This document shows positions 1 through 13,000 of a stretch of 64,000 nt of DNA, one piece after another. How positions within the stretch are numbered: position 1 is the stretch's first letter; every line of letters begins with the position of its first letter. Source of the stretch: Nymphaea colorata (Eukaryota > Streptophyta > Magnoliopsida > Nymphaeales > Nymphaeaceae); contig NC_045145.1 in the NCBI RefSeq assembly GCF_008831285.2, positions 14,400,040 to 14,464,039 of the forward strand. The letters run 5' to 3'. The notes beneath the pieces are model-generated. The model did not search any database. It worked only from the letters and a program-made list of their open reading frames with translations, and was not told where the DNA came from. The position numbers and the translations under genes are program-made.

Positions 1-1605
1 ACACGTGTCGGTTCTCGAAAAGGACCAAAACAGCAAAACAAAATGATTTAACACAAGAAAAAAAAAACTTTGTCCCTGCCCTTGAGATGCTTCTTTTTTT
101 CCCACCTCATTTGCTTTTAACCCACCACGTCTGTATGGGGTGAGCCCCGTGTACGTATTCCATGCGCTCTTCCCTTTTCACTTATACATAATAATATAAA
201 GGTTTGCTTACCCCTGAAAGCATTATTACTTTCCACATTCGCTTTATTCTGCAGATTTGTATGATGCTGCTGTGTTCTATATGTTCATATATTTTGCAAC
301 CATTTCGCGTAATCATATGAGAAGTTTGTTGTTAGCGATCCGTTTTGTCCATAAGGCGGAGGGATCAGCAAGTACAAACAAGTCCGATCTCTGTAGATTT
401 ATCATCAGCTGGTCAGATGCACGTCGGCACATGCAAAGCTGAACTCGGCTTATCAGACAAAAATTTATTCCTGGCGCCCGAGAAAAAAAGGTGGGAGAAA
501 ATAATGTGAAACTGTTTGTTGGCACCTGTGGGGTTAAGATTCTGATAGTTAAGGGACATTATGAGCTGGTATCAGCTTTTTATTGTTTTTAATTTTCTTT
601 TTCAAAACTTTATTCTTCTGGTTTTTTTTTGTATTTTTTAAATGTGTTTTAAAAAATACATATATTTTTAGTCCATTCACAATCCATTTAGCCGAATCAC
701 ACTTGTTCATTCGTTTGAGAGAGCAATTTTTGCAAAAGCCAACTGCCACTGTATTAACAAAATCGACGGACATCAGGATTGAAACCCCATTCGATTAGCT
801 GATGCAGATGGATTCCGGGTATCGTTTCCTACAATGATTCGCCTTCTATTCATCCATTAATAACATTGATTTGGAGGAGGACTGACTTCCTGCCATTGTT
901 GGAGTTGGAGACTTGGAGGTGAGAAGCAAGGTGCGGATTGTCTTTTAAGGTTCGGTCGTTGAGGAGAGATGGGTAATTTTCTTATTCAGTTGCGAACACA
1001 TCAAACTAAACTTTTAGTTTTGGGGATTCTGTTCTTCGCATGCTTTTCCCATGATTCTATCCCCCGGTTTTACTTTGAGATTTTCTGTTTCCACACACAC
1101 GCACACACATGTGTGTCTGCGTGTGTTTGTGTGAACCAGTTTCATTATATATATACACTGGATACCTATTTACGTGTGTGTGTAGAAAAGAAAAATCTCA
1201 AAGTAAAACTGCGGATATATATATATATATGTGGCATTTTTTCGTGAAATTTCACCCCTTCTTCCGAGCCAGAGAACCCAGCTGTGTTCGGATTTTGTAA
1301 TACCACAAAAGTATCTGTTTTTTTGTTGTTCCTTCCTCTCGCCCTATCCCCATTTCCCTTTGAGCAGTAGTTTCTTTTTTATCTCTTCCTCGTCAAATTC
1401 TTCGCATCCCTATCTGCTCTCTCTCTCTCTCTCTCTACTGAAGGAGATACACCTACTGATCAAAAGGAAGAAGGGAATAAATATCTTTGAATTTCCCTAG
1501 AGTGGAAGAAAATCCACCTTCTTTATCTTGCAATCTTCTTTTGTTTTTGTTGCTCCCTTTTCCTCCACCTTCTCCTTTCTGGGGTTTTTGGGTGTTGATC
1601 TGTTT
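1..1605. other. Intergenic and F-box gene upstream region, no other gene seen
   Basis: AT-rich, T-run-rich sequence with no coding signal that I can support. Reading frames here are short and low in complexity. Short CA/TG tracts lie near 1095-1140, an AT microsatellite near 1213-1230 and a CT tract near 1416-1436. The part closest to 1657 is probably the promoter and pyrimidine-rich leader of the F-box gene, but no clear TATA box could be assigned. Confidence 0.5.
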
Positions 1606-1610
1606 CACAT

Positions 1611-1613
1611 ACA

Positions 1614-1645
<32 letters not shown>
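1611..1645 (+). repeat. (AC)n-(AG)n compound microsatellite in the F-box gene leader
   Basis: About ten AC units (1611-1630) run directly into about seven AG units (1631-1645). The tract ends 11 bases before the ATG at 1657, so it probably lies in the 5' UTR. Such GA-rich leaders are common in plant genes. The tract is likely to vary in length between individuals. Confidence 0.85.
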
Positions 1646-1656
1646 AGGAAAGAGAG

Positions 1657-3311
1657 ATGGATGGCGGTGGTGAACCAGGGGGGTTAGATGCTGGGAGGAG
1701 CTCCTTCCTGACGCGCTTGGGCTGATCTTCAGGAAGCTGCCTCTGCAGGAGACGCTGACGGTGGTGCCGCGGGTATGCAGATCATGGAGGAAGGTCGTTG
1801 CTGGTCCCTACTGTTGGCAGGAGATCGACATAGAAGAATGGTGCATGCACTGCAAACAGGACCAAATGCACAGGATGCTTCAATTGCTCCTCGGCCGGAG
1901 CTCCGGCTCGCTTCGGAAGCTCGCCGTCTATGCCGTCCCGGATGATGCTATCTTCTCTTTCATTGCAGACCAGTGAGTCCATCTCCGTCATCTTCCTCTC
2001 GCTGTTTCTTGTATACCTTTTGATGGGTTTGTGACAGCTTTGGTACGTAATGGCAGTGATTCTTTTGGGGGTTTCTCAAACTTTTGTTCCTTATTTTCCT
2101 TCTGATTTTGTAGGGTTAATTTGGTGTGATCCAATTTTTCCTTCTTTCCTCAATTGATCTTCTTCCAGGTTGTGCTTTTGCTCTATTTTTGCTGTGGAGC
2201 TTATTCAGATTCACTCCTCTTCTTGTTCTGGGCGATTCATGCCCGGGGTGTGTCCTTTCTCTCTTTTGCTTTCGGCCCTTGTTCAGCTTTGGCCTGTTCA
2301 CAGTTCTTTTCTCGAACCGCCTTTTTCGTGCATCTTTCCTTTTCTTGCAGCTGGCAACTTTTGCCATGTTTTAGGGAAGCCTTCTTGATCACCGGAGTTT
2401 CGTCAAGTTTCTGTCCATCCTCTTGATTTTTGTCCCCTTGTTATCTTTGATCTTCTCTTCTCCAGTAAGACAGACCCCTGTATCTTTGTTGGCACCTCCC
2501 CTACATTTTCTATGCTTATGCTAGGTATTATTTATGCTATTCTTCAATTTATATTGTTTCCTTTGATGCTCATTTCTGCCCTCAAAGATTTATTGGTTCT
2601 GTTGGGTTTGCTAGCGGTGCTTCCTTGGACAGCCTCCGAGTCCCAAAAAGCCGTCTGAGTGATGCCATTTTTGATCAAGTTGCAGAGAAGTTCCAGAAAT
2701 TGACCTCCTTGGACATCAGTTACTGCGAGAACATGGGAGCTCGAGCACTAGAGGCCATCGGCAGGCACTGCAAGTCTTTAGTGTCTCTTAAAAGGGCAAT
2801 GCACCCACTGGGGGTACTCGATAGAAGCTGCCAGGACGATGAAGCCATGGCTATTGCGAAAACCATGCCTCAACTCAAACATTTGGAAATGGCATATGTT
2901 CTGCTGACGACTAGTGGAGTTCGAACAATAGTTACAGCTTGCCGGGAACTTGAGTTCCTCGATGTGAGAGGCTGTTGGGATGTGAAATTGGAGGGGGAGG
3001 AGTGGCTGGCCAAGAGACAACTGGAGAAGGGCTTGAAGGTTTTGGGTCCAGAGGTGGTTGATCGCTATGATCTCCATTATCTGGAAAGCTGCAGTGATGA
3101 TGAAGACGATGAGTGGGGCTCGATAGGGGATGAAGATTATCATCTGGATTGGGACCTTTATGATGATGCGGATATAATGCTGGAGAATTTCGATGGAAGC
3201 TCGGATGGTATGTGGGATGAGGATCAAGACCTGGACGGTCTGGAATTAAGGCTGTATGTTGCCTCAGACGATTCAGACCATGGAATTGGTTGGGGACCTG
3301 GTTCGCCATGA
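1657..3311 (+). CDS. FBW2: FBW2-like F-box protein with leucine-rich repeats; frame interrupted near the start
   Basis: Exons are 1657-1972 and 2615-3311, with a CA|GTGAGT donor and a GCTAG acceptor. The F-box is read as WEELLPDALGLIF followed by RKLPLQETLTVVPRVCRSW and GPYCWQEIDIEEW. Degenerate leucine-rich repeats follow (LDISYCENMGARALEAIGRH, FLDVRGCWDV), then a very acidic C-terminus. This order matches Arabidopsis FBW2, the substrate receptor of an SCF ubiquitin ligase that targets AGO1. Oddity: the ATG at 1657 and the F-box are in different frames. One more G in the run 1678-1683 would give a continuous 337-residue protein (FBW2 is just over 300). As written, the ATG frame stops after 22 codons. 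The cause may be a homopolymer sequencing error or a real null allele. The ATG was chosen because the one-base model gives MDGGGEPGGVRCWEELLPD, close to the known N-terminus. Confidence 0.85.
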
Positions 3312-3547
3312 ACAGTCTATTTTTCCCTCCCCCTCTTTCTTTTGTGTTCCGTTGTGGAAGCTACTCTTGGCTATAAATATGAGTATGTAGAATATCTGTC
3401 TGTTATGATGTTTGTATACATTTGCTGTAATGGAAAAACTGTTTTAACCTTTTGCAATTTTTTCTTTCATTGTAATGGGCAAAGTGCTTCTCTTGCTCTT
3501 CCATTTTAGTTCAAACCATGTTGGTTTCGCTAACAAAGAGTCAACTG

Positions 3548-5386
3548 TCAAAACGGCTTTCTTTGGATCCAACTGCTGCATTTACCCAAATCCTCCATAT
3601 GTTTATGCAAGATCCTCAGCATAGACAGAATTTCCTCCATACTTGAATGAGCCTTGCTGCCTGCAGTGAATTTGTGTGCTTGACCGCTAATTTCTATCCA
3701 ACTGCATCCCGGTTCCTTTTTTATGCAGCGATAATCCATCATTTTCCTGACTGTTGTTGAATCGGCAAAGCGACCAGCACTAGACAGAATGTTGGCTAGT
3801 GCAATATATGAACCAGAGCTTTGTGATTCGAGCTCAAATAGTTCTTGAGCTGCTATTCCTCCGATCTTTGTGCGACCCCATACGCTACAAGCACCCAGCA
3901 GAGCCCCCCAGACTGTAGGCCCTGCCATTAATGGTGTCTCAAGTATGAACTTGTGTGCTTGCTCCACTAATCCTGAACGGCCCAAAAGATCGACCATGCA
4001 ACTGTAGTGCTCATTCTCAGGTTCCAATGCATAAACCTGAACCATAGATTTGAACAGTTCAAGTCCTTCTCTTATCAAACCGGAGTGGCTACATGCGGAA
4101 AGTAAGCAAACAAATGTAACACAATCTGGTTTTATTTGTGCTTTCCTCATAGCATGAAAGAGCTCAAGGGCTTCCTTTCCTTGGCCATGCTTGCCATAGC
4201 CATTGATCATAGAATTCCATGTGACTCTACTTTTCTCAGCTGCTTGAGCAAAAACATTACGAGCATCTGACAGACTGCCACATTTTGCATACATGTCGAT
4301 GATGGCACCATTAATTACTGCATCGTCTCCACGCCCATTAACGAATATATGAGCATGGAGCTGCCTGGCTAAGCAGATTGATCCCAGGTTTGCACATCCA
4401 CTAAGAATGGCAACATAGGTGGACGCAGTGGGTTTCAATCCAAACGATACCATGTCCAGGAATATGGCAAGAGCTTTTTTGCCATCCCCATGTCTTCCAT
4501 AACCTGATATCATGGTATTGAAGGAAACAGCATCTTTTTCAGACACTGCATCAAATAGCAATCTTGCACTTTCAGGATCCCAATTTTTCATATACATATC
4601 CATAAGACCGCTACCAACATACATTCCCAAGTCTCGTTGTTGTTTAACAGCGATTCCATGTATCTGTTTTCCTGCATCTAGAGAAGCACACTTCAGAACA
4701 GCGGTGCAAGTGTGCTGGTTAGGTTGAACGCCACTATCGCACATTTCAATAAAGAGACGTAGTGCTTCTTTCCCATAATTATGTTTCAAATAACCATTAA
4801 TCATTATGGTCCACGCTACCACATCCCTTCTAGCCATCTTATCAAATATCTCCCTAGCTTCATCTAGAGACCCGCACCTTGCATAGAAATCAACGAGAGC
4901 GCTCCCCAAGCAAGCGTCCTCCTCCCCAACATTCCTAATTGCATATGCATGTATTTGTTTTCCATAGCTCACTTCTTCCAAAGCTACAGCCAGATTCAAA
5001 ACAATAGCCAGCGAATAACAATTGGGTCTCAAACCTGCACGCTGCATCTGTCTGAACAAGTCCAATGACTCCAAGAAACGGCCGCTGCGGGCATAGGCTC
5101 CAATCAGGATAGTCCATGCAACTAGCCCCGGGTCAGACATTTCGTCAAACAAGTAGCGCGCGCGAGATAGAAAACCGAATTTTGCATAGAAAAGCACCAC
5201 CTTGGTACTCATGTACCTGTCTTCCTTGGACATCGATTTGATCGCAAGGGCATGAATTGCCTTGCCCGTCAACCACATGCCTCTATCGATACATGTTTGG
5301 AGAGCAGAAGCTAGGCCTCCGGCCGCCTCCTCCCCATGAGAAGGCAAAATTGATGGAATGAACCGTGCGGGTGAAGCTGCAAACAT
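3548..5386 (-). CDS. Pentatricopeptide repeat protein, PLS class, E subgroup
   Basis: This is an intronless 612-residue reading frame starting at the ATG at 5386. Tandem PPR motifs of P, L and S type run from about residue 55 to 490; examples are VAWTILIGAYARSGRFLESL, VVAWTIMINGYLKHNYGKEA and VTWNSMINGYGKHGQGKEAL. From about residue 490 come E and E+ motifs (GPTVWGALLGACSVWGR, then IKKEPGCSWIEISGQAHKF). There is no DYW cytidine-deaminase domain. PLS-class proteins bind organelle RNA at one base per repeat, mostly to specify C-to-U editing; E types recruit a deaminase in trans. The N-terminus (MFAASPARFIPSILPS) is compatible with organelle import, but I cannot tell mitochondrion from plastid. 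The gene is convergent with the F-box gene, with 236 bases between the stops. The RNA target is unknown and I could not assign an Arabidopsis orthologue. Confidence 0.93.
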   Translation of the reverse strand: MFAASPARFIPSILPSHGEEAAGGLASALQTCIDRGMWLTGKAIHALAIKSMSKEDRYMSTKVVLFYAKFGFLSRARYLFDEMSDPGLVAWTILIGAYARSGRFLESLDLFRQMQRAGLRPNCYSLAIVLNLAVALEEVSYGKQIHAYAIRNVGEEDACLGSALVDFYARCGSLDEAREIFDKMARRDVVAWTIMINGYLKHNYGKEALRLFIEMCDSGVQPNQHTCTAVLKCASLDAGKQIHGIAVKQQRDLGMYVGSGLMDMYMKNWDPESARLLFDAVSEKDAVSFNTMISGYGRHGDGKKALAIFLDMVSFGLKPTASTYVAILSGCANLGSICLARQLHAHIFVNGRGDDAVINGAIIDMYAKCGSLSDARNVFAQAAEKSRVTWNSMINGYGKHGQGKEALELFHAMRKAQIKPDCVTFVCLLSACSHSGLIREGLELFKSMVQVYALEPENEHYSCMVDLLGRSGLVEQAHKFILETPLMAGPTVWGALLGACSVWGRTKIGGIAAQELFELESQSSGSYIALANILSSAGRFADSTTVRKMMDYRCIKKEPGCSWIEISGQAHKFTAGSKAHSSMEEILSMLRILHKHMEDLGKCSSWIQRKPF

Positions 5387-8300
5387 AGTTTCGAGTGGTC
5401 GAAGACTAGATGGTATATGATCTAGTCTAGCTATTGGAGATGGCTGTATTGGCTACAGTACCCAAAACAACTAGGTGCTTCTACAGCTCCTGTGAAAAAG
5501 ATACCAAGAGTCAAGGACTGGTAGAACAATTTTCTTAGCAAAAGTATGACGGGCATGTGGAAGAGAAGTAATGTCTAGGAGCCAAGAATGTCTGAAGGAT
5601 GAGCATCGATGGTGACTGTGGATATAGGTAGGGCCTACTGGAGGATTCTTTGTTGAAAGTTTGAACCATCTGATCCGGTGCATAATTGATATTCAGCGGC
5701 AATCACTGCTTGGGTGGAGTTTAACCATAGAAAAGAACAAAAGAACAGAGAAAATGGACAAAGGGAACCGTGGCAGATGAGGGTGGTGCAACTTGAACCT
5801 AAATGTATTTCAATTTTTCTAGTACATCTAAAAATATTTAAATAAAAACAGCGAGTGGAAAAATACTAATAAGGGGCTGATACCACTAGGAGAGTCAGAA
5901 ATTTTTACCTATAATTTTTTGAGGCACCTTACATGTATAACAATCCAATGTATCAACACATTAACATATACATTAAACTAATTTTACTGCTCACCAGTCA
6001 CCACTGGCTGATACACACCCATATGTACTTGATTATGCAGAGGAGCTTCGCTTCACTTACTGTGATGGTGGTTTCCTGGACTGGAAAGATCTATGCTAAA
6101 CCTCCTAGCAGGGTGGACCGTGTGGCCTTTGCTTAGTTCAATTCAAAGGCAAGTTCATAATTTCAAAGGAGAGTTTATCGATTGGTCTTAGAACTACTAA
6201 ATAGCTGAAAGGACAGACTCTAGAATCGAAGACAGAGCGACGGACTAGAAAGTGATTGGGACCAAGGAGACCGGAAAGGCTATTGTTTCCTTGGAGTTCG
6301 TAACACTAAGAAAGGGAGTGAACTACTTAACTAGGCTCTTGTCTCTTCCTAAAGAGCAAAGGTATGTTTGAATTGTGAAATATGTACGAGGAACCGAATC
6401 CAAATATGAACGCCGGACATTCTGCTCATATTGACACGTTAAAAAGTAAAATATAGGTCTCATACATACTTTACCTTATTACCTAGCAGAGTATAGTAAG
6501 AAATGAGTAAAAAAATATTGGGGCTTGAAAGCATTAATTAGGTGGAGGGTCCGGACTTGCTTTTTGAAACTTGGACACAAATGGACAATCCTTCTAAAGT
6601 TCAAACTTCAAGCCCCAGTCTTAGAATCCTTCTTGTTCTAATTGTAGGTTGAAGCTTTACACCTAATTATGAGAAAGTTTAGTCACATGTTAAATAGTCT
6701 TGAAAATCTTTTCAAATTTATAAAAGAGTTGGTTAAATAATTTATTTAGCTTGTTGCTAATCTTTTCGGAGTAAAAACCAAACTTAACTAAGAGGCAGGA
6801 CCAAAATAAGAGCCCGAACTGGTCACATGAGTGGCTCGGTTCGGTTTGTCAAAAACTTGGTCCATCTTTCAAAACTTACGCTTCAAGCTCGCAAGATTTT
6901 GTTCAATGGACCCTCCCTTCATGTATGTGAAGTGCATCGCATTGAAAATTTGAGACTATGGGCTTACGTGGTATTGGTCGACCTTGCTGCACACATTTGA
7001 CCAAGAATGTCTACGTCCATAATTAATCATTAACTAGTTTTGGCTTCCAAAGAAACGCGAATTAAGGTTCTAGCATTGTATTGTTTCTTTAAGAGGAACC
7101 CTTCAAAGACCAGATGACTTAATGAAAGTGGTCTTAGCGCTGCTGTTAAAAACGTCGATCCCATTCATGAATTCCTCCTCTATGGGTATACGGCCAACCT
7201 GTGCATGCAAAAATCAATAAAGAAAGTCGTAAGAAAAGGTGCTTCAATGGAGATCCGACCAATCTTATTTGGCTGTTCACTTAAACTTTAACCATACGCG
7301 CCTCGTCTGACAAAGTCTTGCTACAGTGTCCGGGGCCCTCTGATCAAGGCAGGGAAGCATCTGCTCCTCGCTCGTTCACTGGTCTGGGACGTACACAGCA
7401 TGAGCCGACCTGATAATATTAAGAAAGCGATTCATACAAGTTCCAATGAAACGTGGTGAGTGATACAAATTAAAATATGGAGATCTTATTATTTTATGTC
7501 TTATCACATTAACTTGACTATTCTCTCAGATCCTGTCAGTCTCGATCATTTATGTGAGAGAGAGAAAGAGAGGGGGAGGTGCTTGGTTGTTGGGCAGAGA
7601 ATTGAGAAATATGTTCTGTTTCAGTAGAAAACGTGGAATCATAACATGGTATGAAAATTTGAAATGCTGACAGGATGAAGACACTGACGTATCAAGCATT
7701 TAAAGAAGCCAACCAGCATTTGAAGTGGGTTGAAGGCTTAGTTTGTGGTGGGCTTTAACTCTGAAAGACCAAACCACCTGACGTGCAATTCATTGTACTA
7801 CTGCTGCACTCTGTCTTGGGATCTTGGGCTGCCAAGAAGAAGATCTTTTAGGATCCACGGCACCAACATGAAACTATTGAGCTTTTAATCAAACATGAAA
7901 TCTCGACCATGGCTCCTAGTTTTAGAACCACGACGCTGGATCGAGTTTCTAGTTGGTCAAAGCCTTGGTTGGTGTGTCCTGAACACGAAAATGAGAAAAG
8001 CCCTGGGCAACTAAAGGAAGACGCTGCGGATTACTTCTTAGTATTAATAGTTTTCTTCCTTCATTCAAGTTTTCCCCAGGATCGTATAAAAACGTCACCG
8101 AGCATCAAAATGGTATCAGCTTGTGCAGATTGTATTTGTGCCACCGCTACAGGCTTTTATTTTCTTTTTATCTGTTGAATCCTTTAAAATAATTTATATA
8201 TCATTTTTAAAATGTTGAATACTGACAAATAAAGGATACGGCCCACGGCAAAGGCGTCGAGGCCAGTGCGGTGCCGTGGCGAAACGATATGGCGCTCATA

Positions 8301-10058
8301 CTGATATTTGTAACACTGGTTTTTCTTCGTCTCAAATGCCTTGGTGCATTGGGCAAATCATGGGTGGCAGATTTCATTCTTGAACGATTGAAAGCTTCAA
8401 AATTCGGACCTAAATATACCAGCAAACTTTCTTCCCCTTGGCTCCTAATGAGCTCGTTTCAAGTAATAAAATATCAACAGATCGAAAACTGAAAACTTGT
8501 TCAGTTCATACACGTTCAGCTAAATATATGTTTTAAGTGTAAGTTTAAGCATTTGGCTTGTGCTGAAATGTATTCTGTTCGTCTTTTTCGCAAGAGTAAA
8601 CTGTTCGCAGCGTATAGTAAATCCTAAGGCCCACTATTGCAAGACTTTCCTTTATTAAGTTAACACCCAAAATGAAAAAAAAAATTGGCGTGGAGTAGGT
8701 ATGGCCACATGCAACCAAGGATCTTGAGCAGGACCAAACGAAGACCTAACCGATCTCTAGTCACAAGTAGGCATAGCTTCTTATTGCTAAAAAAATGCAT
8801 TTTCAGCCAACATTTTATTACTTTTGGTTGTCAAGACCTATATTTTTTAGTAAATAAGCCAGGTGAAAACTTGGATCATTTGTTTTATGCTTATCGTCAG
8901 CTTGATCTCTCCTACAAAATGAGCCAATATTTCTCATTGGTTAAAACCAATGCATTCGATACATATTTACCACCTCTGGTTCTGATCGTTTTACTTCCAT
9001 GTAAAACTTTCATCATATCTTGTCCACCAAGAAAATCTTATTGGTACAGCAAAGAACATAAACAACAAATGAAGAAAAGGATACTTCAACCTCGCGTAAA
9101 GTTTACAAGATAAAGAGCTAAGCCTAAACCTCAGAGGGTCGGCTGCTTTCCGAGGCATTTTCAAAGGCGGGTAAGAAAGGTTTCGAACACTAGTATGTCT
9201 AAAAGAACTCGATCAGGTTTTTTTCTTTTCCAAAGAACCAAGAACTTTAACAAGAATGAGCACTGCGCGTCCTCCAATAACCACCAAGTATGAACATTGA
9301 TGAAGAATTTAAGTTACGTCACAAGAGAATATAATTATTTGCCTTTAGTCGTCTACAATCATGTCACTATCCCAAACAAATCTTACAGCTATAGTACGAC
9401 CCACCCGCATCTCGTGAGTTTGACACCTAGCTTGTAGTCCTTCCATATGCTAGATGCTTATCAACCCTAGTACATTCTGGAGCTCCAGTGAAACGAAAGT
9501 CGCTGTTGCCAGACCCATGACTAATTCTGTCTCAGAAAGTCCTCTACAGTTGCCCATCAGAAGGGTACACTGGTTCACGATTCCTTATCTTTTAGACTGA
9601 ATTCAGTTGTTTTCTTACGTGAAGATTGAATCTGCTAACCTGAACATCGTGGTTGTGAGCATCATCTGATCAATGTAATGGTTTTGAACACATTTCACTT
9701 TTATGAAATACATATTAAATCAAGTATTTTGTCACAAAAAAATGTGAATTCCCCACTCCAATAGTTTGGTGGACCGCTTTAAATAACTTTTTTTTATTCT
9801 CAAAATTTCGCAAACATAAACAACTCAAACGACCCCATCGTATTTGCAACTAATCCTTTTTAAAAGATCAGTACCCATAACATTTGCATGACCAAAAGGT
9901 TCAAATGATGAAGTCGATTTCAACTACAGTACTGTGCAGCCACAAGCACACGCATTCTGTAGTCTGGTCGCGCAGTCTCAGGCAATGCTTCATTGGGAAT
10001 AGAGGTTCTTTAATGCATGGAGCAGCTTCTGACACGTCACAATACTAACGTCATAAAT
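5387..10058. other. Long gene-poor intergenic region
   Basis: About 4.7 kb between the PPR start and the 3' end of the 14-exon gene. No reading frame shows protein-like composition or a spliceable pattern; the longest (142 codons near 8685-9113) looks random. A stretch around 6040-6450 has faint retrotransposon-like phrases but nothing that can be assigned. The first few hundred bases above 5386 must hold the PPR promoter. Confidence 0.5.
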
Positions 10059-13000
10059 TCAAGATGAATTGACCGCCTCTTTCGTCTTTAAAATATTTCT
10101 GCGAAATGATTCTTCATCTGAAATCACCCTTGGTATGTTCCATGTTCCTAAACTAGGTCCAAAAGTCCTTCCACCTGCAAAAAGAGAGCCTTTCATTAAC
10201 ATGAAAGCTCCATACACATCAAAGGTTCCAAGTGCAGGAGAAGAATCACACTTCAATATTTATGGCTGCAGAAAGCAACCTTCTTTCGTAGCATCCTCGC
10301 ATCGTTTCTGGTAATTTGTGGCCAGATCAGGATCTAATTTCTTCAACAGGGTCTCATAACGTTCTTCAGCATCTGCTATGCATTTTGCCTGGTCAACTGT
10401 TGACATATTAATCAACTATTCTAGAAAAACATAAAGAGATAAAAAAAAATAAGAGTCTATGCAGAAGCTGTTATGTTGATATTAGTAAGGCTGGTGAAAC
10501 TGTCTAAGCCAAAGCATGGTTAAGTTAGCTCAAAAAAGGTTGAGCCCCCCAAGTGGACAGCACTTCTTAGGTCCCAAAAGAATGTTAATGACAGTATCCT
10601 GGCTGTTGATGGTAACTTTTTCATAGTAGGTATGGACATCAGCAGATATTCTAAGACTCTTCACTTCTTTGAAGTAGCCCTCAAGGTTACTGCAATAGTG
10701 TGCCCTACATGGTATTGTGGCAGGTCTCCACAAGCTTCCTGAGCATCCCCATGACTGGACCCACTTTCCAGAATCTAAAGAACTTGAAAAGGCTGCAGAA
10801 CCCATCCTCCTTGTCATTCAGAAATTCAGGATCAGTGATTTAAGGTCTAATGTTGAGCACTTACCAGCAACCTCGACTTTGACTCTAGCTATGATTGTCT
10901 AGAAACCAATCACACTTCATACCCAACATTATCTGCTCATCTAAAGCACTTACAGGGATCAGTATGCACCAGCAAAGTGCAACCTCAAAATAACCTGGTA
11001 AAAGGCAGCCCGTCAACAACAAGCAGGACCCCTCATGTCCAAAATCAAATAAATATATATATATGTGTGTGTTATAAACTCAAGGCCACACCGGGCCAAA
11101 AGCAAGTGAATCATAAGATTCAACTATATTTTGCATCTACAATGAATACTTCTTCAGCTTTTGCTCCACGTTGACCTTCAACAGTAATTTTCTTTGAACA
11201 CCTTGAAATATGATTCATTCTCTGTTTGCTTCCTTTAAAGCTTGCAACATTGTATAGACCATCCTGCTTCTGTTTACATTTCTGTGCCGTTCTGAGAAAA
11301 TTACATTTGTTCTACTGTTTATTATTCTATAGACGATTTGGAATGATATGACCATATCAGCCATCACATAGGTGGAGATATAGTGCACACATCGATGCAG
11401 TTTAGCACATACGTGCATGGCTGCATTCTTTTGAATGTCCATGACACACAGAAAATAAATCGAAAACACAGTTCCAATGCCATTCGATGACATTTTTTAG
11501 AAGGTTCTTGAAACTTGGTGTCCAGATTTATAATAATGAATTCCACACAAGTGGTTGTTTGATAGGTTTACTTAAACTCACCAATATGCTTGGGGCAACT
11601 GCAGCTCCATACACTCTGGTCAACATACGCAATATATTGAAGTTATTCCCCACTATATCATCCTGTAGGAGCATGAAGACCAACACCAAAAGATTATCTA
11701 GAAAATTATATGCAAAAATAAATATGGAACATGCAGTCAAACAGACTAGGCCATTTGTAGTACGGAGGTGCTTATGAAAGACATTGGACTTACCTCATAA
11801 TCAAACCTGAACAATCAACTAGCCGTTAAATGATGATTGATTTACTTGCCAAGAAAACAGTACAAGTGAATCACTAATAAGTACAGATCAATAAAGGGAA
11901 AGAACAAGAAAACTACAAACTGCTGTCTCTTTAAGAAAGCCTGCTTATCTTCATGCTCCAAATGAATTTAGGAAAACAGATCATATTAACATAAAAAAAA
12001 AATTGCAGAATGAACAATTTAGAAATGGAGATCATCTCAACATACAAAAATTTTTACAGTTATGATATAGAAATCCAGGACAAGAACCACTTGGTTACCA
12101 GTGCCTATCTTCAAGTTAGAAGCAGTTTTATCTGATTAACATGGACCATATTAGCCAACAGAAATACAACCAAATATTAAGAAAACCAACAAGATACCCA
12201 CAGGGCCATAACCTCTTAGAACAGAAGCACATCTACCCCAACCTATTGTCCAGTGCAAATATTTTTTGCAAGCCAAACTTGTATGATGCATATGTTCGAC
12301 AGTTATAAGTTATCATTAAGAGAAGAAAAAGGTTAATTTGGCATCAAATAGCAAAACTCTTACAAGTCATCTGCCACTTCAACCAAAAATTCTGAAACTG
12401 AGAGGAACTCCATATGGCTTTCATTGACCTTAAAAGAAAGACAACAAGGTAACAGTATTAAATGCAAAAAAAAATAGGAAGAGAATGCTCAAGCATGTAT
12501 GTCTTGCAACTTGTTGGCCTTGCATTGTAAAATGACTACCTCAGGTTGTATGTTTTTCCACCCTGCTGGTTAAATCCAGCTCAACAGCAAAAGTTATTTT
12601 TCACCTTAAACCAATTTATCAGGAAGGCCTAAATCTTGTGAACAAAGACACCATTATGATTGCTGAATTGTGGTGCAAATATGCAGTCTCTATATGTAGA
12701 TGAGGAAGTAGACTGGTAGCCTAAAGAAGCTAAAAAAATGTCCAAGAATTTCAAGTGTCACTATTATAACTTCAATTGGACAATAGGGGAAGGGGAAGTA
12801 CAACCTGTAGTAAGTAAAAAAAACATGCTTAAATTAAGAACATGGAAGCCAGAATGAACTATTCAACACCTTTCCATGAGTTGAAAATACTGATAAAGAG
12901 AAATAGAGGGGAAAAAGAAAAACTTATGAAGTTACACACCTCTTGTCCCCGTAATTTATATAAAAGAAAGCTTAATATCCTGTAGTCAAATGATTTCAGA

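Noticed and set aside
2778-3227. 149-codon minus-strand frame over F-box exon 2
   Set aside because: Antisense shadow of the leucine-rich and acidic region; Ile/His-rich with no motif.
6040-6450. Copia-like phrases (for example near 6385) in the gene-poor region
   Set aside because: Only one or two short resemblances; too weak to call an element.
8685-9113. 142-codon plus-strand frame in the gene-poor region
   Set aside because: Composition looks random; no motif, leader or splice pattern.
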